Shown here: in pieces, positions 11,587 to 23,269 of the stretch | Layout: each line of letters opens with the position of its first letter | Numbering within the stretch: the stretch's first letter is position 1 | DNA from: Cladosporium sp. IMV 00045 | Lineage: Eukaryota; Ascomycota; Dothideomycetes; Cladosporiales; Cladosporiaceae | DNA: 64,000 nt | NCBI GenBank assembly: GCA_001931905.2 | Contig: MSJI02000808.1 | Location: 62,001 to 126,000 of the forward strand | Direction of reading: 5' to 3' | The notes under the pieces: generated by a model | What the model was told of the DNA's origin: nothing | Seen by the model: only the letters and a program-made list of their open reading frames with translations | The model's database searches: none | Translations under genes and position numbers: made by a program

Positions 11587-12762
11587 ATGTCAGACTCAGA
11601 GGACAAAAAGCGGAATAAGCTGGGATACCAGAGGATTTCCATTGCATGCGGTATGTCCCCCCTGGCCGTCCCAGGCATGAACCCTCGTCTAATGTGCCGT
11701 GTCGACTCTCGCCAAGTGGCTTGCATATTTCCAGTCTAACTTTCATCAATAGCTCATTGTCGCCGGCGGAAAATTCGATGTCTCCTTGCTGAAGGAGACC
11801 CTCAGGAACGCTGTCAAAATTGCATCCGACTCAAGAAGGAATGCGTCTTCTACCCAGTTGACCAGCAGCAAGCGCTTGACAATCGATCTCAATCAGGACT
11901 TCAATCCGGCGTCGCTTCTGTTCCATCATCTGCTGTTTCACCTTCGCCTCCAGAGCTGGCATCAGGAGGGCCATTTGAACGCAACCGTCATTATGGAAGC
12001 TACCAGTCTCTGCCCTCTCTACCTTCGAACGCACCCCCGGGATTTGGCATGCCCATGGGTTCTGGAAGCGCTCTGCCAGGTCAAGGCGATTTCCTGCCGG
12101 CATATCCAGCTCATGCGATTCCTGAAACTGATGGCGTCGGAATGTCTGGGCCAGAATATGGTTTTCAGCAGACACCCACCGACAGCCAGCGATCGTGGGA
12201 GCAAATTGGAAACCTCAGTTCTCCTAACGCGCCGATGAACCGCGCAAGGGACAGCATGCAACCGCAGTACTGGCGCTCAAGTTCAACCGGATCAGGTCCG
12301 CCTGCGGACTTTGCTCCGTTCCCAACCACTGGCATACCACCCGACCCGGCTTACTCTTACCCAATGCCAAACGCACAGAGTTGGCATCCTTCGCAGTCTG
12401 CGCGGTCCGCATCGTATGGGCATATGCAAGATGCTGGAGCGCCAGGATACATCCCTTCTGCCGTGGGATATGCGCCTCAGCCTGCTCAAGAAGTACAACC
12501 CACAGGAGCGACGACATTTCCCTGTGTCGACGCGAACCGCCTTCCAACGGCCCAGGAGCCTCATTCGGCGTCTCACGGGATGGGCTACCCTCAGCCCAGT
12601 CCTTTCATGTTTCAATCTCAAGGGGCTGTCTCGGTCTCGCCCATCCCAGGCCAGGTGCCGTTCGCAAACCATTGGTACGGAGAAAATTCACACTACGGCA
12701 CCTCAGACCATGATTTGCGACCACCAACGGATCAGCGCTCGTTTACGACCAAGCCTTCATGA
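11587..12762 (+). CDS. Zn2Cys6 transcription factor
   Basis: Splicing gives 357 aa. Exon 1 is 11587..11650, the intron is 11651..11752 (GTATGT donor, CTAAC branch site at 11736, ATAG acceptor) and exon 2 is 11753..12762. The splice falls inside the DNA-binding domain: IACAHCRRRKIRC is built across the junction, then LLAEGDPQERCQNC and IRLKKECVFYP complete the six-cysteine binuclear zinc cluster (C-x2-C-x6-C-x11-C-x2-C-x6-C). The rest is Pro/Ser/Gln/Gly-rich with no middle homology domain, so the protein is short for this class. It is probably a nuclear regulator of transcription; the target is unknown. The start at 11587 gives MSDSEDKKRNKLGYQRI, a basic lead-in usual before the cluster. An in-frame ATG at 11485 would add 34 residues. 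The gene stands alone between two gene-poor stretches. Confidence 0.88.
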
Positions 12763-14910
12763 CAGTACGAAGAAGAGCGTCTTCAGACAATTTTGAGTGA
12801 TAAGCGCGGCGATACGAAGATCGAAAGAGGCAGCAATTCCGAGATGATTGGATATGGTCGGCATACTGTTTTTGCATAGCGTCCAACAAGACAGATTCAT
12901 CATAGCAAATGCATAGCATGGGATGGGATGGGCAGCGATTGAATTTGGAGGAAATGCGTTTAATGAAAAGATGGGCGCGCAGGCGAGCCTTGGTTCATTA
13001 GTTTGCATTTAGAGAGGCGGTTTTTTCTGGCATTGCGACCGTTCAACGCAGGTTGGCTATGGTAGTGGCTTCGGAAACGACAGAACGATCTATACACGAG
13101 AGTTTTCCAGCAATCGAAGATGGGAGGGGGTTTGGAGGCGCAGGATATCAGATCAAAAAATACCACACTACAACATTCTAGCACTTATCAGTCTCAGACT
13201 GAATCACCCGCTTCAATTGAGATTTTTGAAAGTAAGACTCGAAATTTTTACGCAACAAGACTGCATATTGAGTTGAATCTTACTAATCCTCATGTCTATC
13301 GATCATATTGATGTCGGTGGGCTTCAACTACAGTAGTATAGGAGTAAACGCACGTAGGGATGGTAGCCCGGTCGTTTACATGCGACATCTGTTCATTTGC
13401 GGGACGACATGGCCAATTGAATCGTGATTTTTATCAGGAGGCATACCAAGCAGGGAGGAAGGTCCATCCGGCAGATTCCATGGTCAAAAACTGACGACAC
13501 AACAGGAAAAAGCAACAACTACGATTACCAAATCCACCTACGCAATCCACCAAAACTCCAACGTTCAGCCGACGTCAGGTCGAAACATGAATGCCGAAGT
13601 CACCAGCCACAGTAGTCAGACCACAAGACAGTCCGATGAAGGGGGAATAGTAGGGCCGGAGCATTGTAATTCACCACGACCGTGACACTCCAGCGAGCCC
13701 TACGACTCCATGATTCTCGTCCCTTGGTCACTAGGGATTGTTGTCGTCTGGTCTGCTGCACCCGAAATGCCGAAAGCGCTTACTCAGACTTCGAGTAAAC
13801 ATGAGAAGGGGATATACCCAGATGCGGCGAAAGATCCATTGAATAAGCAGAAAAAAACCGGAAAGACTGAATCAGTAGTAATGACGCTATGCTCAAAGAA
13901 CCAACGGTTTCGCCTCCGTCAGTTTGGTGGACGCTCTGAGCAGCAAATCCTCCACATGATTTGCAGCAAGCAAAACGACCTGCCTATCCCGGCAAGCAGT
14001 GCGACTCCTGACGTAGCGATCACCCTTTCCCTCTCGCGGAATTCGTACCTCGTTTAACGCTTGGCCTGCGATCTATCGACTCAGCCCTGCCCAGTGACAT
14101 TCGCTGGCCAAAGAATCCACTTTTGCTCAACGGTCGTGGCCATCCGATCTCCCCGTGCCGTCCAGAACAGCAGTCGAGCACGCAACAGAACAGGGTCATC
14201 GGAGCCGATCCGTTCGAGCCTCATGATCCCCGTTCTTTGCGATCTGGCCACTCAGGACGTGTATCCCAGTACCTGGGAAGCTGATGCGCTTTGAGTCCCG
14301 CAGTTATATGCAAGAACGAGGGGACGAAGACTTCTTGCGCATGAAATGCACATTTGCATATTGCCTTTCTATGAATATCGACTTTTGATCTTTCCATATT
14401 CGCGTACTCTTTACGGTATGCATGCGGTTTCATGGCTCCTCCCGTAGAGACTTGGCGGGCGCGGAAAAATTTGTCTGGCTCACCGGCTACACTCTCGATG
14501 CAAGATCAATGCTCCTTTTTTTTTTCTTCTTGACAAATACTTCTCCTTCGCACCTTGCAGCCTGCACGAGATGATGTCGCGCAGTAGAACGACGATTGTG
14601 GAAAGCTGGTAAACTACTGGCTTAGCAGATGCTGAGGCTATGATGTGGCAAAACGCAGGCTGGCGGCGGCTCTCCCTTTGAACCACTGGAACCAAACACT
14701 TTCATGAGTCGCCATGCATGCGGAACCGGGTGAAATCCTCTGGCTGCAATCTTGGTTGAGGGTGGGTATCTTGTCGTAGTCAACATGCCTACTGGCTTGG
14801 CCTGTTGTTCATCCAAATTCTTGCATGGCCGCGACGAGACGATGCCATAAACCCAGAGATCATGCGTTAATTCAAGGGCAGGCTCAAAGGCCGATCACAC
14901 ATCGCGCCAA

Positions 14911-15275
14911 AGTTGCGTTCTCCGCGAAAATAGGCCCGACATCTCTTGACGAGCAGCTCCTTCTGTGACGATCGGCGAACTCCGAAAGGATCACCACAGA
15001 CGCGTTCTAGCGACTGGAGAGTCTCGACGTCGCTGTAGCCGACCTCCTGTGAACAGCGACACCGTACGTCAGGACCCTGTAGACGATATGTTGTTCCCAC
15101 TCTTCACGAAGTCTACGACAAAAACCTCGCATTCATGTGACGATCCAAGGCGAGCTCCGAAAGACACATTGCAGGCGTTGACTAGCGACCAGAGCCTGGA
15201 TGTTGTTGTAGCCTACGCTTTGCAGCAAACGACAGTGTACATTGTTCTATCCTAGACGAGAGTCGATTTCAACTG
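14911..15275. repeat. Decayed tandem duplication, period about 172 bp
   Basis: The segment beginning GTGACGATCGG at 14965 recurs at 15137 as GTGACGATCC. Later blocks match in order: GAACTCCGAAAG / GAGCTCCGAAAG, CTAGCGACTGGAG / CTAGCGACCAGAG and GACACCGTAC / GACAGTGTAC. Similarity continues for some tens of bases on both sides with small indels. No coding frame is shared. Confidence 0.55.
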
Positions 15276-15340
15276 AAAGACGAAGTGCAGCCAAATTGTG
15301 GCAGACAATGCTGCACTAATGTGTGAACTATTGCGCTTTG

Positions 15341-15570
15341 TGAGCCACTTCCATCGATGGCAAAGTGATAAATGCTTCGTTTGAAGTGGGGAAAAGGCAG
15401 ACTCGTTCACCGATGTATTCATTTTTTCTGCTATGCTCTACAATAAACTATCACATGAGCCACGTCCATCGATAGCAAAGTGAGAAATACTCCATTCAAA
15501 AAGAAAAGAAGAAGATTAATTCATCAATGCTTTCAATTTCTCCGCTATGCTCTACGACAAACTACCACTA
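15341..15570. repeat. Decayed tandem duplication, period 115 bp
   Basis: TGAGCCACTTCCATCGATGG at 15341 recurs as TGAGCCACGTCCATCGATAG at 15456. Both units share GCAAAGTGA near the start and TGCTATGCTCTAC / CGCTATGCTCTAC near the end. The middles are diverged. Confidence 0.6.
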
Positions 15571-15954
15571 GTACAACGACTGCCATTACTCGATCTTGAT
15601 TATAAAATGCTTGGGGACGCCAACAAAATGCATCGTCAACAAAAAACCAACATTGAACAGACAAAATACCGCAAGCACAACAACACCCTTCATCCTCACC
15701 GCCCGCACGCAGAGCAAAAATGCCGATGCCCATGCAGAAAACATACCAGAAGAAACAAGAAAGTCGATGCCAGACGCTCATACCCAGAAATGCATTCCAA
15801 GCTCCATGCGTTGCAGAGAATGCTAGAAAGCGTTCGGTCTAGGCGTGTACCCAAAAGCGCAATGCAAGTAAGCACGCAGAGCAAAAGTCATTGCACGCGA
15901 TGAGCATCCAACAGACCGGCATGCAGACAATGATCCAAGAAGGGGATTGCGCAC

Positions 15955-18900
15955 TCAATTTCCAACAACCTCGCACAGAGCTTTGACTTTCTCCTCGTCC
16001 TCGACCAGCCAGCCACGTGCCCTCATGACGCCGTCGACGACCTCGAGGACGCGTCTGAAACCACTCGCTGCACCTTTGACCTGGACGAAGCGAGCGATCG
16101 AGAGTCCGACTTTGCATCCATGCTCCAGGATGACGAAGAGTTCGATGCGGAAAGCGACGGGCTTGATGTCCAGCGAGTTGATTCTGTCCACGCGCGCTGA
16201 AATGCTATTGTGCTCGCGGGAGTATTCGAGGTCGCGGATGCCGTGACGCTGCCATTCTTTGAGGAGAAGGACTAGCTCCTGGCGCGCGCGGCCACGTGGG
16301 ATGGAAAAGCAGACCAATTTGGAAGCCGGCTTGATGTTGAGGAAACGGGCGAACCAGGAGCGCTCAGTACCAGAGGCATGGTGGGATGTGGTAGGGCTGT
16401 GGACCGACGGGACAGGCGAGGCGGAGAACAGCGAATCAAGGGACGTGTTCGCCATGCTTGTTGCGACTGGGGAGGTCAGCATGTTCTGAGACGAAAGCGA
16501 AACACATGAAGCTCCCCGCTCACCAGTGGTATCTCCCTCCTCCATTCTGTTGCTTGGACCTTTCCTGCCCAACCATTTTGCAAAGCCATTCTTGCCACCA
16601 GCGAACCTTTTCTTGCGAATTGGGAATTCGCTGCTCAAAGCCGACACAGGCGGCTCTTTTGGCAATGGCTTTTGCAATCTGGCAATCATATTCGAAGAGC
16701 GTTTCGAAACACGCTCTTCAGAATCAAGAAGCCCCGAAGGGGTATCTGGTCGAACGGATATGAAATCAGGCTCAGGAGTTTTCCTTGCACGCCCAAACCA
16801 TCCAGACCTCTTCTTGCGAACGAGTGGGGCGGCTGGAAGCACTGAATCCTCGTCGATCGGTTCGAGTGCAGCAATGGGCTCGATGCCGCGTTTCTTCTCC
16901 AAACGTTCATGCGAAGAACGTGCGTGCAATGTTGAGCTGAAGCATCGTAATTGCCACTGCCGTCGCTACGCTTGCGCACATTCAACGGTGCAACGGTGAC
17001 AGGCGAGGAAGGAGGAACCATGCGGATAGTCTGGTCCTCTTGTAGAGTCTCCTGATGCTTCTCAAGACGCTTGTTCGCGGGAGTTGGTGCAGTGACGGAA
17101 CGCCAATTGCCTGTTCCATCCCTGCTACTGCGCTGATCACTTTCTTCAGAGATAATAGGCATGTAGCCACCGATATGATCAGGCGTACGAGACTCAGGCG
17201 CAGAAACATATCGTTTATCGGCAGCACTGGCGTCAGGCATGATCGTCTCAAGCAGCCTCATCACCTCCTCGAACCTCGCAGTGTTGTTCTCACCGCCGGC
17301 TTTGTAAGCAGCAAGCTTCTCCCTTGCCTCGTCAAGCGTGCGCTGCAAGTAATGATTCGGCGTATCCTTGGGCAATTCTGGAAGCGGCCTGCTGGTAGGT
17401 ATCGGTGAAGCCCTGTCAAAAGTAGCAGATTTGCGCGAGACCGACGACGGTGGTGTTTCGTATGGGCTTGCTCTGTCGCTGATGGAATTCTTAGTAGTAA
17501 GACTGGAGCCCTTGGAATCGCGAAAGAAAGCCTCATCACACGCCTTCTGAAGCTCGACGCTATGTTTCCTGATCTCGCTGCGCATGTACTGCGTTGGAGT
17601 ATCGGCCGGCTTGCTGTCCTTGACACGAGGCGTCTCTAAAGCATTGGCTTTCTCTTTGCGGGAACGTACCACCTGTTGCAAATGTGCTGTTGGGCTGGGA
17701 GTCGGTATATTCGAAGAGCTCGCCATCTTCCTAGTCCGACGGTCCTTGATGGAGTCGGGCAACTGCGGAGTGGCTGGTGTTGCAATTTGCGTAGAGCCTT
17801 GGGAAGGGATCGCGCTTGCGGTTGACGTGCGTCTGATATGGCCAAAGCTGACACCACGCTTGTGAACGTTCGATGGACGCATGGTCGCAATGGGAGGGCT
17901 GCTCGGCCAAGCTGAACTCGTAAGTGAATGCCTCGACATCGAGGATCGAAGCATTGAGCTCCTGCTGCGTCCGGAGCGAGTCAAGCTGGATTGGAAATGA
18001 TTGGAACTGCCTCGGTTTCCATGCTTGATCATCTCCACCCGCAAAGAGCCCGGATGCCTCAGACTACGCCCGACACTGGCCTTCCTTGTGCTGCTGCTAC
18101 CACTGCGGTGAACGATGACATTAACATAATCGTCACGGCTCACGATCGGATCTCGCGAGGCTCTGTAGGGATCGTAGCTGCTGACAGATGGTGGGGGCTC
18201 AACAAAACTGTGACTCGGGCGGAGGTGTTCGTTGTTTTGGATGGAGTATTGCGACTGTGTGCGTTGTTGCTCGTCGAGTGGCAAAGGTGGCGCCTCTGAG
18301 GTTACCGCTGCACGGCTGTGGTGGTAATCGCTCGCAGAGTAACCCATACCATCAGGGTCCCCGACGTAATTCTCCAGATGATCCTCACGATGCTTCATAA
18401 GAGCAGCGTAAAAGACTTTTTCTTGGTTGATGTCTCTGTTTGTGAGTTTGCGTAGGAGGCTTGACTCCGGTTCGCTGTGCCAAAGCGTGCGCATATTGCG
18501 CAGGATCTCACGGTCGACATCCGATGATCGCTTGATCGTCCAGTCTTCCAGTTTCGGAGTCGGCCCAATTGCTGCCTCCTTTGAGCCTTCCGGTCCGTCG
18601 AGCCCGAATTGCCTGTCGTATTTGTGTAAGAGTGGATGGTCCCAGAGGCCGTCCATCGTGATTCGACGTTTTGGGTCCGGTATGAAGATGCGACGGATCA
18701 AGTCTTGCGCCTCCACACTGAGATCAGGAGGCATGTAATACTTCGCCTTGGCGATGTCTCGGAAAAGCATGCGTATGTCACCTTCTTGTCCGTAGTTGTA
18801 AGGAGTGGTACCAGTGAGCATAACGTAGAGAATGACGCCACAGCTCCAGACATCTGCTTGCTTTCCGTCGTATGGCCTGGCGATGACGACCTCAGGAGCA

Positions 18901-19796
18901 GCATAGTGCGGGCTGCCGCAGGGTGTGCTCAACAACTTCCCATCAGCTTGCAGCGCAGCCATGCCGAAGTCGATGAGTTTGACGGTGAGCTTCATTGGAT
19001 CCAGCAGAATGTTCTCAGGCTTCAAATCCCTATGGCAGATGTGCATTCGGTGACAGTAAAGCAGTGCTGCAACGATCTGGCGGAAGATGATGATGGTCTT
19101 ATCCTCGGGCAGACCGCGTCTCTGCTCCACGTAATGGAACAGCTCGCCGCCCTCAACATATTCCATAATGAGATACAGCTCGTTGCTGTTCTCCCAGACA
19201 TCGAAAAGCCGTACGATGTTGTCATGCTCAAGCAGCTTCATGACTGCGATCTCTCGCTCCAGCCCATATGGGATTGGTTTGTGTCCTGTCAGACTTGGAA
19301 GAGAGTTGGCTTTGCTGCTCTCGATGAGATTTGCCAGACTCTGAGCACGAGTGCTCTCCGCGATGGCCCTCGCGATGATCTTGACAGCGCCATATTGTCG
19401 TGTATATTTGTGCCGGACAGCCCTTACTCGCGAGCAGCCGCCCTTTCCGATGGTCTTGCCCAGCTGCCAATGGCCGATGTAAGTCTTGCGTTTCCGTCCA
19501 GATGCTGTTGTGGAAGTCGTGGATATGGCCGAATTGCGTTTCGGGTCGCGCTCGTTCTCGTTCGTAATCTGAGAGATGCGTTTATGCTCGGGAGAGCTGG
19601 ACTGACCATGACGGACAGCGAGCGAGCCATTGGCCGTCAGGGATTCGTTGTGCGGGAGGTCAGTAGGCGAAGACGTCGCTGCTTTGGAGAACTTCGGTGG
19701 GGCGCGATAGATTGGGGACGAGTTCGCCTTGTTCGCCAACTCGCTCAGAGGTTGCCTCTTCGGCGCATTGCGTTTGCCGCGGTACCGCTCCGCCAT
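15955..19796 (-). CDS. gin4: Gin4/Hsl1-like (Nim1-family) septin-regulating Ser/Thr kinase, with frame change near the C-terminus
   Basis: The kinase frame starts at 19796 and the catalytic domain spans about residues 106-385. It has IGKGGCSRVRAVRH (Gly loop), AVKII (Lys), [12 protein letters not shown] near 255, DFGMA near 273 and CGSPHYAAPEV. A long Ser/Pro/Arg-rich linker follows. Gin4/Hsl1/Kcc4 kinases organise septins and couple them to mitotic entry and cytokinesis. From about 16930 to 15955 the natural continuation is in another frame: RKKRSGWFGRARK, then an Arg-rich, KA1-like C-terminal domain (KLVCFSIPRGRAR...) ending at 15955. In the first frame the sequence becomes non-conserved after NYDASAQ. 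The link is either a 50-nt intron with a poor GTTGAA donor and CTTCAG acceptor (16937..16986), which restores phase, or a one-base indel (error or mutation). Joined, the protein is about 1,265-1,280 aa, usual for filamentous fungi. The 1,036-aa reading ending at 16686 is probably an artefact at its C-terminus. Confidence 0.85.
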
Positions 19797-21904
19797 GGGT
19801 TGACAATGTGCGCGCGAGCTGCCGGGTGCACATGGGTTTGGCTCGTCTTGACACTGCTCAGAGGTGAACCTGAATGTAGTGAATGGAATGTTTGATTACA
19901 GCTGCCAGCCCACGTGATACGAGATAATCGATGTTCGAGACTCTTGCGTATCCAATGAGTCTGCCGCACGCCTGTTTCAGCAAGCCAAGCAGTCAAAGAA
20001 ACCAAGCATGGGGTGGGTGTGACCGAGCGGGCTTGGTGCGGTGAACGACAAACGAGCGGACGGCCAGCAGAGGCGAGACCGGGTGAAAATGGCGAGGTGC
20101 TCGGGGTGGTGATTGGTAGCGGACTACGCAGGAAGTCGAAGCAAAACAGAGGTATGCTGGTAAGGTCAGAAGTAGCCGACAAGAAGGCGGGTGGAGTGGA
20201 AGGAGTGCCACGACCTGAAGTTGAGTTGAGTGTGCAGTTGGGAAGAGGAAGGTGCGTGAGGTCGAGTCGAGGAAAGTGGGACGCAGCCGACACACGATTG
20301 ACTGCCCGATCGATCGGAATGGATAGCACCAATAATGTTGGCCGCTACCTATTCGATAATGTGCTGAGTTAAGACAGGGATGGAATGGAGTGCGAATTAG
20401 CTTGTTTGTGTATTTGCGTCTGCTTTTGTTTTGGAGTCTGGAATGGTCAGGAATGTGCCTGAAGCCAAGCGTGACATTTAGCTCCACCGAACACATTCAC
20501 GACGCAGCAAGGACCTACTAAGGAAGAGATGTATCTCGAACAAAACATCTTCCCTTCACAACCAACTGTTCCAATGTATTCTTTACCATGCCAGCAGATT
20601 CTCGGTCGCCGCGCGCGACCACTACCACTTGAAAAGACGGACCGAAGACCAGGTTTGATAAGACGCGAAACCGACCTGGATAACAAAAAAAGACACATCT
20701 CAAGCATCGCGACAACTGCCTCACTGCATGTGCACTTATCTGCTTTGATGGACAGAGATGCTCCTCATATGCCAGCCATCGTATCATCAAACGGATATCC
20801 TACGAAGGCGACGCACGCTTTCGCTCAACAACGAGGTATTCAGGACTCCCTCTCTCTTGCAAGGAACACACCAAGTCGAGCAAACGAACATAAGCGATGG
20901 CACGCGCGTGTAGAGCACAAAGGTTCGATTATTCAAGAAGTGACATCTGAACGTGAAGTCTTGCCGGCCAAGTCCATCTCCACTTTTCTCCCATGGTACA
21001 AGGGACGATCACTGGAGTTTCTCCACAAAGATCAACCGATACGGACAAGACTGCACGTTGATCAAACCATATAGGAAGAGAACAAGGCGACACGTCGTTA
21101 CGGAACCCTTACAATGCCCAGAATATCTCTTTGATCATTCAACAGCAAGCGACAGAAACGGCAATGAGAACACACGACAGTTTGTCAAGACACGCATCTC
21201 TCTTTCATTAACAAGCGAGCCAAACACCCATTAAGCTACGATGCTCCTACCCAAAATTTCATCAACGGAAAAACACCCACACCCCAAAACCAACCAGACC
21301 CAACCTTCTCCATCGTGAGCATCCCATCTGTCACCCAAACCTCAAAACTCCAGCCCCCTACCAGATGTCCAGACATGCACACCAAAAGCGAAGAAAGAAA
21401 ACAAGAAAGAGAAGTATGTGAATGTTTTCCCATCATTTCAACACCGGCAGCGTATGTTTCGAATGTAAGAAACATGATCACATCGGAGAAAGAAAGAAAG
21501 AGGGAGAGTAGTGCAAGGCACAAGAGCATGTAGTACAGGTGGATACATATCAAGAAAAAAGCAGAAAAGAAATCTCCCAACAATAGATGTCTGTCAAAGC
21601 GACTGAAACGAGCAATGGACAAAAGGTAGGTAGTAGCAGTAGCCAGAAAGCTGCAAAACAAATAAAAGAAAAGAAACGACCAAGAGTAGGTGAAGTAGAT
21701 AAGAAGAGAAGAAGGAAATATCGCCAAGGGTATCGATCCGTATAAACTCGTAAGATAGCGTGAGCGTAAAAAGAGAAGAATGGCGCACGGACAGCTTGTT
21801 CCGAGCTTTCAGAGGCCATTTTCTTGGTAAATGAGATGGGGCTGGAAAGAAGAAAATGTCAACACGTTTTGGACGTGATTTGCTTTCCTTTCTTCCCAGC
21901 CTTT
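19797..21904. other. Intergenic: upstream of kinase and downstream of C2H2 copy A
   Basis: About 2.1 kb. The left part is the promoter side of the Gin4-like gene. The right part from about 20529 is the 3' flank of C2H2 gene copy A and matches the sequence right of the first gap. I see no independent gene. Confidence 0.55.
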
Positions 21905-23249
21905 CTACGCCGAAGCTGTGACGACGGGTTTCATTTCGTGCTCGCTCATGTCGGGCGACATGGAGCCGTCGATCTCCTTGACTTCGGAGGTCGCGCTGGC
22001 TTTGCCGCAGCCTTTGACGAGGACGTGGCGCTGTAAGACATGTTAGCATTTCAAGTGAGGAGAGGAAGGGTGAGTGTGCTGGTGACGTACCTTGAGAGCG
22101 TCTTTTCTTGAGAAGCTCTTCTCGCAGTGTCCGCAGGGGAAAGGCTTGACGGCGAGGTGGATGCGCTTGTGTCGCTTCAGATCGTGGTTGCGGTTGAAGC
22201 TTTGAGGGCATTGATCACAACGGAAGGGCCTGTCGGTCTGAGGGTTGGGTTGTGCGACAGCATGTCCGTAGATTCCCATCGCTGCGTGCCCACTCGTGTA
22301 GTGCATTGGCATGCTGTGAGACATGCCGTTGACGAGGGCGAGTTGGCCATTGGGGTTTGACACGTTGGAGAGGACTGGGCCAAGTGGAGGATAGGCGAAG
22401 GAACGCTGTTGGTAGGCAGATGGCTGAGAGTGCAGGGAAGGAATATGACCATGGCCATTGACAGGAGATGCTCGTGACATGGCTCCACCAGCGCTGCCGG
22501 GGCTTTGAACGATGGGTGATGGGCCGGTGGAATACGGGAAGGTTGCGTGTTGTGGCGTGGTAGAAGACTGCGAGCCGCCATAGTAGACGGGCGTGGGTGG
22601 AGGTCTGGCGAATGCATCTTGTGTGTGGACAGGTGATGGCTGAGTCACGGCAGATGCAGGCGCCGAGCCTCCCATCATTGCACTGCCAATCATTTGCTGT
22701 TGATGATGATGGCTCGGCACTGATGGAAGGCTAGGTGCTGACATTGACATAGACATTGACGCAGAGTATTGTGGGATTTCGTACGGAGGAGGTGGAAGAT
22801 TCTCGGATGCGATAGGCGATTGAGTTCCACGCACGATTGAGTTGAGCGAGGGTGAGAAGATGTTGCCTCTGCCGAATGATTGGGCCGCAGATTGAAATCC
22901 GTAGGGAGTGCTTGCTGGAGCTGACCAGGTAGCGCTGTGAGGAGTGTAATTACCAGGAGTGAAAGGGTGACTGGGCAATGAACTCGCAGTCGTTGTTCCT
23001 GATGCCGGGCTCAGGCCGTCCAACGAGCTGTGACTGGGTGGTGTCAACAGGTTGCCGACACTTGTGAGGGTGGTGGCAGTTGCTTGGGTGGAATGTACAG
23101 GGTATGCTGCTGGCGTTTGAAACTTCGTTTGAAGGTTGGCTAGAGGTGGAGGTGGAAGTTCAAAGGTTGGCAGCGCAGAAGCATTTGGCCTTCTCGAGGT
23201 GAAGCTATTTGCATCCGGAATGGTATTCATCGAAGGAGGGAACGCCACG
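20529..23249. repeat. Duplicated segment, copy A (left of gap 1)
   Basis: This segment, with the C2H2 gene and about 1.4 kb of its 3' flank, recurs right of the gap as 23270..25971 at an offset of 2.72-2.74 kb. Coding parts differ by scattered, mostly silent changes. The 3' flank is clearly more diverged, with indels; matching landmarks include GCTACGATGCTCCTACCCA and the CATGTAGTACAGGTGGATAC region. Copy A ends abruptly at the Ns, inside the gene. Confidence 0.85.
21905..23249 (-). CDS. C2H2 zinc-finger transcription factor (FlbC-like), copy A, cut by gap
   Basis: Exon 2 is 22030..21905, the intron is 22090..22031 (60 bp, GTACGT donor) and exon 1 is 22091 up to the gap. The first ATG in the visible part is at 23230 (MNTIPDANS). 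The protein has a long Pro/Ser/Gln-rich region, then two C2H2 fingers at the C-terminus: FRCDQCPQSFNRNHDLKRH and FPCGHCEKSFSRKDALKRH. The intron falls inside the second finger (ALK/RH), and the tail is VLVKGCGKANATSEVKEI... to the stop. Compared with copy B there are only a few amino-acid changes (for example TSRR for ASRR, HTQD for HAQD, SNVSNPNG for SNVANPSG). The paired fingers at the extreme C-terminus resemble FlbC-type developmental regulators; that assignment is from memory. Any N-terminal extension lies beyond the gap. Confidence 0.8.
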
Positions 23250-23269
23250 NNNNNNNNNNNNNNNNNNNN
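23250..23269. other. Assembly gap 1 (20 N)
   Basis: Exactly 20 Ns. Left of it, C2H2 copy A is cut near its 5' end. Right of it the sequence restarts at a point homologous to about 20529. The round length suggests a scaffolding placeholder, not a measured gap. Confidence 0.95.

Larger units (their letters stand above)
12763..15954. other. 3.2-kb gene-poor region, convergent
   Basis: This lies between the 3' ends of the Zn2Cys6 gene and the Gin4-like kinase. It contains two degenerate tandem duplications, listed separately. The ORFs here are short, overlapping and without recognisable domains. Confidence 0.5.
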
